DNA of 5,461 bases, taken from positions 1 through 5,461 of the forward strand of contig JAFGWL010000066.1 in assembly GCA_016937175.1 (NCBI GenBank), written 5' to 3'. Position numbers and translations under genes: made by a program. The first letter of the stretch is position 1, and the number at the start of each line of letters is the position of its first letter. Of the stretch, positions 1-4,136 are shown piece after piece. Under the pieces are notes generated by a model that worked only from the letters and a program-made list of their open reading frames with translations, was not told the origin of the DNA and did not search any database. This DNA is from Candidatus Mcinerneyibacteriota bacterium (GTDB taxonomy: Bacteria > Macinerneyibacteriota > Macinerneyibacteria > Macinerneyibacteriales > DSCS01).

Positions 1-28
1 CTGGATAAATCTTTCCATTATATCAAGC

Positions 29-155
29 GACGACATCCGGAGTCGTCCCGCACTCAAATTTATTTCCTCACGATAAAATCAGATTAGCATCTCATATTCA
101 TCATTAACTCACATGGGGACACTCATCATTATTTGAGTGCGGTGAACCTGACCCC
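29..155. repeat. Inverted-repeat cluster, possible remnant of a REP/RAYT-type or MITE-like element
   Basis: Seen directly: a hairpin GACGAC (29-34) / GTCGTC (42-47) with a 7-nt loop abuts a perfect 12-bp inverted repeat CCGCACTCAAAT (48-59) / ATTTGAGTGCGG (131-142). The right arm can instead fold locally, with CACTCA (120-125) pairing TGAGTG (134-139) across an 8-nt loop, flanked by GGGG (115-118) and CCCC (152-155). The two foldings are mutually exclusive. From memory, GGGGACACTCAT and GGTGAACCTGACCCC resemble sequences found around Y1/IS200-like REP-associated transposase genes. I could not search this. No transposase gene lies in the window, so this would be a non-autonomous copy or a solo end. 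Confidence 0.4.
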
Positions 156-172
156 GTTATACCCGATATACA

Positions 173-236
173 GTTTTCCCATCGCTGAAGTGTGATCTCT
201 GAAAGGGTTTCTCTCCTGCGCACAGGATGGGAAAAC
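173..236. repeat. 11-bp perfect inverted repeat (long-loop stem)
   Basis: GTTTTCCCATC (173-183) is the exact reverse complement of GATGGGAAAAC (226-236), with 42 nt between the arms. The interior contains a small GAAA/TTTC hairpin (201-211). No T-run follows either arm, so it does not look like a rho-independent terminator. It lies upstream of the promoter proposed for the LoaP-like gene. It is therefore either part of the upstream repeat cluster, a DNA-level site, or the 3' end of a transcript from outside the window. Function unknown. Confidence 0.5.
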
Positions 237-296
237 ATTATGTCATAACACTCTTCATTCTATCAGGAAAAGGGACGTTTTCAAGATGATTTCACG

Positions 297-313
297 ACTA
301 ACCGTTCGTTAGT
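297..313. promoter_or_regulatory. Palindrome upstream of the LoaP-like gene, possible operator
   Basis: ACTAAC (297-302) and GTTAGT (308-313) form a perfect 6-bp inverted repeat around a 5-nt centre, CGTTC. The centre is about 55 nt upstream of the predicted transcription start at the ATG, a position typical of an activator site. It could also form a short hairpin. The regulatory role is inferred from position only. Confidence 0.3.
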
Positions 314-325
314 TGCGTTTCTCTC

Positions 326-353
326 TTGCTTTCTTTTGTGTGAAAAGTAAACT
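326..353 (+). promoter_or_regulatory. Candidate promoter of the LoaP-like gene (leaderless geometry)
   Basis: TTGCTT (326-331), a 16-nt spacer and TAAACT (348-353) are followed by 6 nt and then the ATG. On its own this is a weak sigma70-type match: 3/6 at -35 and 4/6 at -10. It is reported because spacer length and distance to the ATG equal those of the two better promoters at 1984-2011 and 2027-2054. Transcription would start at or next to the A of the start codon. No Shine-Dalgarno sequence is visible before the ATG. Confidence 0.4.
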
Positions 354-359
354 TAAAGC

Positions 360-890
360 ATGGAAATAAGATATGATGCTTCTCAACCCTGGCATGTCCT
401 TCAGGTCCAGGGGGGAAAAGAAGAGTATATCAAAAAATTTCTCTCCGAAAACTTTCCGGGAGTCATCCCCTTTCTTCCGAAACGGATCCTTCTGGAAAGA
501 AGACGGGGAAAAATGGAACGCATCGTCAAGCCTCTCTTCCCCGGGTATCTTTTCTTCACGGGCCATTTCACCCACGAAAATCTGGCCCTTCTCCACAAGG
601 CGACTTTCTTTAAAAAAATCCTTTACAATGAATCTTGCGAATTCGCCCGAATCCCTCAGCGTGAAATTGAATTTCTCTTTTCCCTGACCGGGGGAAGCGA
701 TTTCGTGGATATCTCTGATGCAGCGTTTGATGAAAACGACCGGATCCGTGTCATCTCCGGACCACTCAAAGAGATGGAGTTCAGTATCACCAAGGTGGAC
801 CGCCGCCGTCAGCGGGTAACGGCCACCATAGAGTTCTTCAATGAATACCGCGAGATCACTCTATCCTATGATGTTATCGAAAAGTGCTAA
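360..890 (+). CDS. loaP: NusG-paralog transcription antiterminator, LoaP-like
   Basis: This 176-residue protein has the two-domain NusG plan. The N-terminal NGN domain spans about residues 9-105. It contains the opening 'WHVLQVQGGKEE' (11-22) and the family signature 'KPLFPGYLFF' (57-66). The C-terminal KOW domain spans about 125-173, with 'DRIRVISGPLKEMEF' (127-141) followed by a basic 'DRRRQR' (147-152). In the family the NGN domain binds RNA polymerase at the clamp and beta' coiled coil and makes it pass terminators. The IPQREIEFLFSLTG linker, ISGPL and DRRRQR stretches look like LoaP, the specialised paralog that controls polysaccharide and antibiotic operons, rather than housekeeping NusG. 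No secE, rplK or rplA lies nearby, which supports a specialised paralog. The start is fixed by an in-frame TAA at 354-356; there is no ribosome binding site. The last 17 nt overlap the convergent glycosyltransferase gene, and no long co-directional operon follows. LoaP versus another NusG-like subfamily is an inference. Confidence 0.85.
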   Translation: MEIRYDASQPWHVLQVQGGKEEYIKKFLSENFPGVIPFLPKRILLERRRGKMERIVKPLFPGYLFFTGHFTHENLALLHKATFFKKILYNESCEFARIPQREIEFLFSLTGGSDFVDISDAAFDENDRIRVISGPLKEMEFSITKVDRRRQRVTATIEFFNEYREITLSYDVIEKC

Positions 891-1977
891 GGGATTCTAA
901 TATCTTCACGATATTTTCTGTAAACGCATCCCAGGTGTAGGATTCGGCGACCTTTTTCATCTCTTTTACCCGTTCAGGATCGGGATAGGATAAAAGGTCC
1001 CGCACCGCCCGGGCCAGAGCCGGAGCTCCTCCTTCAAGAGAAAAGTATGCCGCCAGGCCTCGGGTCACTTCTTTCATAATGAGGATATCACTCACAAGAA
1101 GGGGGCACTCTCTGAGGGCCGCTTCCAATGGCGGAAGGCCGAACCCTTCGAAGCGTGTGGGAAAGAGAAAGCCGCGGGAGTTTTGAAAGAGGTACTCGCG
1201 CTCTTCATCACTCACCCGCCCCAGGTAGAACAGGCGCTCATGACGATTCAAACCCTCTTCCAGAAGAGGAGAAAAGCGGGCTTCCAGATTGCCTGCGAGG
1301 ATGACATTGACGTCTTTCGGAAATGCCTCTTTCTCCATAGCTTGGATGAGAAGGTCGATCCCCTTCCAGTAACAGATGCGACCCACAAAAAAGAGAAACG
1401 GGCCGTCAGGAAGGCCAGCCGGTTTTTGCTGCGGGCATTCCCTGCCGTGGTCGATCCCCGGAGGATTGACAAAGATCTTCTCTTCGGGAAAGGTGAAAAA
1501 TTCGTTTATCTCCTCTTTGGCCTGAAGAGATGGTGTCATCACAACGTCTGTATATCGGAGTGTCCTCAATGAATTGATCCACCTCTTCAGTTTCATCACA
1601 ACTCCCAGTTTTTCTACTCGCCGGAACGTATAGAAATCATGGATCATCACAAGCGCTTTGGCCGGGCGAGGGTCAAAGAGGAGGTTATGGTTGATCTCCA
1701 GATAAAAGTCCGGAGTATTCCTCTTCACTTGTTTTCTCATCCAGGCCTGATAACGCAGATGCGACCAGTTTTTCACAGCAGGTTTTCCCTGGTACAGATT
1801 CTGTTCCGGATTCAGGTTCAATCGTTTCAGAAGCGTTCTGTCCAGGGGAATGTCTGATAAGACGGTGACCTCATATTTTTGAGCCAGGCGCGGAATCGTC
1901 TCCAGAAGGATCTGCTGCATACTGTGAAGGACAGGACGGGTCAGCTCCCGGCCGTTGATAAAGAGTCTTTTTTTCAT
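874..1977 (-). CDS. GT4-family (GT-B fold) glycosyltransferase
   Basis: This 367-residue protein has the length usual for family 1/GT4 enzymes, which transfer a sugar from a nucleotide-sugar to a lipid-linked or glycan acceptor at the cytoplasmic face of the membrane. The N-terminal acceptor domain covers about residues 1-165, with 'MIHDFYTF' (111-118) and 'TPSLQAKEEI' (148-157). The C-terminal donor domain begins near 'NPPGID' (171-176). It includes 'FVGRICYWKGIDLL' (197-210), with G199, R200 and K205 in the donor-phosphate loop, then 'LGRVSDEE' (252-259). It also has 'FPTRFEGFGLPPLEA' (272-286), where E277 and E285 form the E-x7-E motif of retaining GT4 enzymes. The enzyme looks intact; donor and acceptor cannot be told from sequence. 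The start is the ATG at 1977, with a TACAAT -10 box 6 nt upstream and no ribosome binding site. It is divergent from the ATP-grasp gene at 2061 and overlaps the LoaP-like gene by 17 nt at its 3' end, where no terminator is visible. Confidence 0.92.
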   Translation of the reverse strand: MKKRLFINGRELTRPVLHSMQQILLETIPRLAQKYEVTVLSDIPLDRTLLKRLNLNPEQNLYQGKPAVKNWSHLRYQAWMRKQVKRNTPDFYLEINHNLLFDPRPAKALVMIHDFYTFRRVEKLGVVMKLKRWINSLRTLRYTDVVMTPSLQAKEEINEFFTFPEEKIFVNPPGIDHGRECPQQKPAGLPDGPFLFFVGRICYWKGIDLLIQAMEKEAFPKDVNVILAGNLEARFSPLLEEGLNRHERLFYLGRVSDEEREYLFQNSRGFLFPTRFEGFGLPPLEAALRECPLLVSDILIMKEVTRGLAAYFSLEGGAPALARAVRDLLSYPDPERVKEMKKVAESYTWDAFTENIVKILESLSTFR

Positions 1978-1983
1978 TACTGA

Positions 1984-2011
1984 ATTGTAACAGGTGAAAG
2001 TTTATTTTCCA
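1984..2011 (-). promoter_or_regulatory. Promoter of the glycosyltransferase gene (leaderless geometry)
   Basis: Read on the minus strand: TGGAAA (2006-2011, 4/6 to TTGACA), a 16-nt spacer, TACAAT (1984-1989, 5/6 to TATAAT), 6 nt, then ATG at 1977. The start of transcription would fall at the first base of the coding sequence. Its -35 box is only 15 nt from the -35 box of the divergent promoter at 2027-2054, so one bound regulator could affect both. Confidence 0.6.
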
Positions 2012-2026
2012 TTCTTTTCTTCCCTC

Positions 2027-2054
2027 TGGACGCTCTGCCCTTATCTTCTATAAT
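2027..2054 (+). promoter_or_regulatory. Promoter of the first ATP-grasp gene (leaderless geometry)
   Basis: TGGACG (2027-2032, 4/6 to TTGACA), a 16-nt spacer and a perfect TATAAT (2049-2054) are followed by 6 nt (AGAGAC) and then the ATG at 2061. The expected start of transcription is the A of the ATG or its immediate neighbour, giving an mRNA without a 5' leader. The short GAGA before the ATG is too close to the start codon to act as a Shine-Dalgarno sequence. Confidence 0.65.
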
Positions 2055-2060
2055 AGAGAC

Positions 2061-3209
2061 ATGAAAAGAGGTAAAAACTATTTTTCGCCGTTCAAAGGAC
2101 GGCTGAGAAGTCATTATGTCTTCAAGAAGATCTTTAAAACGCGTTTTTTCCTTAACACTCTCTATCGTTTTTGTTTTCCCAAACGCCTTGTTTTTAAACC
2201 TCCTGCCCGCAATACCGAAGATCTTATACCCGTCCCCTTTCGCCCACCTTCGGGAGATGAAACTTATTACGGGATCTGCCCGGATACAGACTCCTTCCCC
2301 TGGTACACGACTTTTATCGATTTTTGTAAAGAGAATAATCTCAGGTATAAGGTATTCAATATTCACCGGTCTGATTGGCTGGAAGAAGCCCGTCCCTGTG
2401 ACATTGTCCTTTGGCGGCCGTCCAATGCTCAGCACAGCATCAAAGAAGCCCTGATGAAAATCAAGATACTCAACGATATGGGCAAGAAGACTTTTCCTCC
2501 TCTCTACGACCTGATGCTTTATGAAAATAAAAGCATGCAGTATGCTCTTCTCTGCGAAAACAACCTCCCGGTTATTCCGACTTTTATATCCCATGACTAT
2601 GATGAAAGCAGACTCTTTATTCAATCCCGTGACCGATGGCCGTTGATTTCTAAAATCAAAACGGGATCGGCCTCTATAGGTGTCCGCCTTCTAAAAAATG
2701 AAAAAGAAGCTTTGCGATTCCTCAAAAAAGCCTTCTCACGGGGCATACGTTATTTCTGGCACGGAGACCGTCAAAAAGGCTATGTCTTTTTCCAGGACTA
2801 TATGGACAACATGGGGTATGACTTGCGTATTATCACCGCTGGCGAGGCCCTTTTCGGTTACTATCGTTATCCCAGAAAACATGATTTCAGAGCTTCAGGA
2901 AGCGGCCTCTGGACCTTTACAGAACTTCCGCAAGACGCTTTGAAACTAGCACAGAAAGTAAAAAAAACTTTGGGGCTGACCGATTGCTCCGTTGACTTTC
3001 TCCGGGATAAAAACGGAATACTTCATATCATCGAAGTCTCGCTTTTTACTCTGATCTCCTCTCCGGCCCAGGCCATCGTCAACGACCACCCCGGATTTTA
3101 TAAGCAAAACAACGATGGTACTTTTATCTTCCGCGAGGGGCGTCTGTGGCCCCAGCAACTGATGCTCAAGTCGTTTCTTGAAAGAGACGTTTTGCGACAA
3201 TCTTCATAA
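2061..3209 (+). CDS. RimK-like ATP-grasp protein (putative carboxylate-amine ligase)
   Basis: This 382-residue protein fits the ATP-grasp superfamily, whose members activate a carboxylate with ATP and join it to an amine or thiol. A pre-ATP-grasp region holds 'CDIVLWRP' (113-120). It is followed by 'LYENKSMQ' (153-160) and 'NNLPVIPTF' (168-176), the RimK-like helix and strand before the ATP lobe. 'PLISKIKTGSASIGV' (194-208) supplies a likely ATP-binding lysine (K198 or K200) and a flexible loop. 'VFFQDYMDN' (242-250) and 'YDLRII' (253-258) match the nucleotide-binding segment. 'DCSVDFLRD' (308-316) and 'IIEVS' (323-327) match the metal-binding strand with D312 and E325; the usual Asn two residues after the Glu is Ser327. 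The first 47 residues are unusually basic (14 Lys/Arg) and aromatic, and are absent from the neighbouring paralog. The substrate is unknown. The neighbouring glycosyltransferase suggests modification of a glycan or glycolipid (inference). The 3' end overlaps the convergent paralog by 44 nt. Confidence 0.8.
   Translation: MKRGKNYFSPFKGRLRSHYVFKKIFKTRFFLNTLYRFCFPKRLVFKPPARNTEDLIPVPFRPPSGDETYYGICPDTDSFPWYTTFIDFCKENNLRYKVFNIHRSDWLEEARPCDIVLWRPSNAQHSIKEALMKIKILNDMGKKTFPPLYDLMLYENKSMQYALLCENNLPVIPTFISHDYDESRLFIQSRDRWPLISKIKTGSASIGVRLLKNEKEALRFLKKAFSRGIRYFWHGDRQKGYVFFQDYMDNMGYDLRIITAGEALFGYYRYPRKHDFRASGSGLWTFTELPQDALKLAQKVKKTLGLTDCSVDFLRDKNGILHIIEVSLFTLISSPAQAIVNDHPGFYKQNNDGTFIFREGRLWPQQLMLKSFLERDVLRQSS
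3166..3209. other. 44-nt convergent coding overlap with a near-palindrome
   Basis: The last 14 codons of the plus-strand ATP-grasp gene and the last 14 codons of its minus-strand paralog lie on opposite strands of the same DNA. Inside is a near-palindrome CGTTTCTT (3172-3179), GA, AAGAGACG (3182-3189), pairing over 8 bp with one G-T wobble. It could form a hairpin in either transcript. No T-run follows on either strand, so a conventional bidirectional terminator is not supported. Confidence 0.6.
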
Positions 3210-4005
3210 GTTCTGAATGAATTGAACGGCCCTCTTCCTTTTCATCCCGATCCTTGACCGGGTGCCGGGAAAAATCTGCAAGGAAAGGAGAGACCGCTTC
3301 GATGACGATTTTTCCCTCTTTCGGAAAAACACACAGGCGGGCCTCAAAATCCCCGAATCCCGGAATGTTGAAAATCCTTCTCATCAGGTCCTTGTTGCCG
3401 TCAGAAAAAGAACCATCATGGCCTTGGAAGAGGATCTTTCCGTCGATACCGTAGCACCTTTTCTGTAGCCTCTCCGGAGCGGGAGCTTTCAAAAAAAAGA
3501 CCCCTTGCTTAGATCGATGCCCGGGATGGGCTCCGGGAACACCTAACCGAAAAGCCGATTCAGCTCTTTTCCTGGCGCTCCGATACGACTTGAGGCACTC
3601 ATATGTCCACGGCTTTTTCCCCCAATCTTTATAAAAGTACAACGGATAAGCGGCTTGTTTTAAAAAATCAACGGCCTCTTCATAATCGAAGGAGTTAAAA
3701 GCGCTGACTACCGGTAAGCCGAAAGCTTTCAACTGATGATGTTGAAAGGCTCTGTTTTCATAAAGGAGAATCTGGTCAAATGAGGGGTACACTGTTTTCT
3801 TAAGGATTTTTTCCATCAAAAAGATCTTTTCGACAGCTTCATCCCCTTCCCAGGGAGCCCGGGGCAAGGGCCAGATAATTACATCAAATCGTCGTGCCTC
3901 CTGGCGCCAGGAATGTTCATGAATGTAGCAGGGCTCCGCATCGGGATAGGCGAAATGATCCGCCGGTGTTTCACCCCGCCGTTGTACCAGTCCTATTTTG
4001 GCCAA
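3166..4005 (-). CDS. Short, degenerate ATP-grasp paralog (possible pseudoenzyme)
   Basis: This 279-residue protein is a diverged relative of the product of 2061-3209. The shared order is 'FDVIIWPL' (40-47, matching CDIVLWRP), 'KKTVYPSFDQILLYEN' (69-84), 'FGLPVVSAF' (95-103), 'DYEEAVDFL' (107-115), 'KQGVFF' (166-171) and 'IVIEAVSPF' (233-241). Several positions expected for catalysis are changed. The glycine-rich loop after the ATP lysine is replaced by 'YKDWGKKPWTYE' (125-136), the FQDY segment by 'FLKA' (171-174), the metal-binding Asp strand by 'ARLCVF' (222-227), and E-x-N by E-A-V (236-238). It may be an inactive partner subunit, a substrate-binding protein or a very diverged ligase. The start is TTG at 4005, preceded 5 nt away by AAAGGA. 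An in-frame TGA at 4024-4026 limits any upstream start, and no ATG gives a better fit. It also lacks the basic N-terminal extension of its paralog. Confidence 0.72.
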   Translation of the reverse strand: MAKIGLVQRRGETPADHFAYPDAEPCYIHEHSWRQEARRFDVIIWPLPRAPWEGDEAVEKIFLMEKILKKTVYPSFDQILLYENRAFQHHQLKAFGLPVVSAFNSFDYEEAVDFLKQAAYPLYFYKDWGKKPWTYECLKSYRSARKRAESAFRLGVPGAHPGHRSKQGVFFLKAPAPERLQKRCYGIDGKILFQGHDGSFSDGNKDLMRRIFNIPGFGDFEARLCVFPKEGKIVIEAVSPFLADFSRHPVKDRDEKEEGRSIHSELMKIVAKRLFQETT

Positions 4006-4010
4006 AACAA

Positions 4011-4016
4011 TCCTTT
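4011..4016 (-). promoter_or_regulatory. Ribosome binding site deciding a TTG start
   Basis: AAAGGA on the minus strand ends 5 nt before the TTG at 4005. It is the only convincing Shine-Dalgarno sequence before a gene in this window, and it supports TTG as the start of the short ATP-grasp paralog. The spacing and a closed upstream frame argue against alternatives. Confidence 0.55.
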
Positions 4017-4036
4017 CTGCTGGTCACTCTTTTCAC

Positions 4037-4064
4037 ATTATAGGGGAAAACAGAAGTCTTTCAA
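4037..4064 (-). promoter_or_regulatory. Strong promoter of the short ATP-grasp paralog
   Basis: On the minus strand, TTGAAA (4059-4064, 5/6 to TTGACA), a 16-nt spacer and a perfect TATAAT (4037-4042) predict a start of transcription near 4030. The leader before the TTG codon would be about 25 nt. This is the best sigma70-type match in the window. It lies downstream of the terminator at 4077-4116, so this gene is probably transcribed independently of the surface-protein gene. Confidence 0.7.
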
Positions 4065-4076
4065 AGCTTCCTTCAT

Positions 4077-4116
4077 AAAAAAGCCCCCCGGGCGGACATC
4101 GCCGTCCGGAGGGCTT
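4077..4116 (-). terminator. Rho-independent terminator of the sorted surface-protein gene
   Basis: On the minus strand, 20 nt after the TAG stop, AAGCCCTCCGG (4106-4116) pairs with CCGGGGGGCTT (4081-4091). The stem has 11 bp with one G-T wobble and is GC-rich, and it is followed by a run of six T (4077-4082). Part of the loop can extend the pairing through GGAC/GTCC in an alternative register. Read on the plus strand there is no T-run, so it terminates only leftward transcription. Confidence 0.88.
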
Positions 4117-4136
4117 CTTGCAGAGGCAGGTTATGG

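Noticed and set aside
173-236. Inverted repeat as a rho-independent terminator
   Set aside because: No T-run follows either arm, and the 42-nt loop is far longer than in normal terminators.
286-312. Eight-codon open frame (ATG at 286, TAG at 310) upstream of the LoaP-like gene, as a leader peptide
   Set aside because: It lies upstream of the proposed promoter, has no ribosome binding site, and has no codon run suggesting attenuation. Frames this short are common by chance.
1-359. CRISPR array or tRNA in the left non-coding stretch
   Set aside because: There are no regularly spaced direct repeats and no cloverleaf; the structure present is inverted repeats only.
360-890. Housekeeping NusG
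   Set aside because: There is no secE or L11/L1 ribosomal-protein context, and the linker and KOW residues fit a specialised paralog better.
1183-1572. 129-codon open frame on the plus strand inside the glycosyltransferase gene
   Set aside because: It is a shadow of the GT4 coding sequence, which has clear donor-domain motifs in the other strand, and has no start signals of its own.
1977-2624. 215-codon open frame on the minus strand across the first ATP-grasp gene
   Set aside because: It is antisense to a gene with recognisable ATP-grasp motifs, spans the divergent promoter region, and its translation shows no family features.
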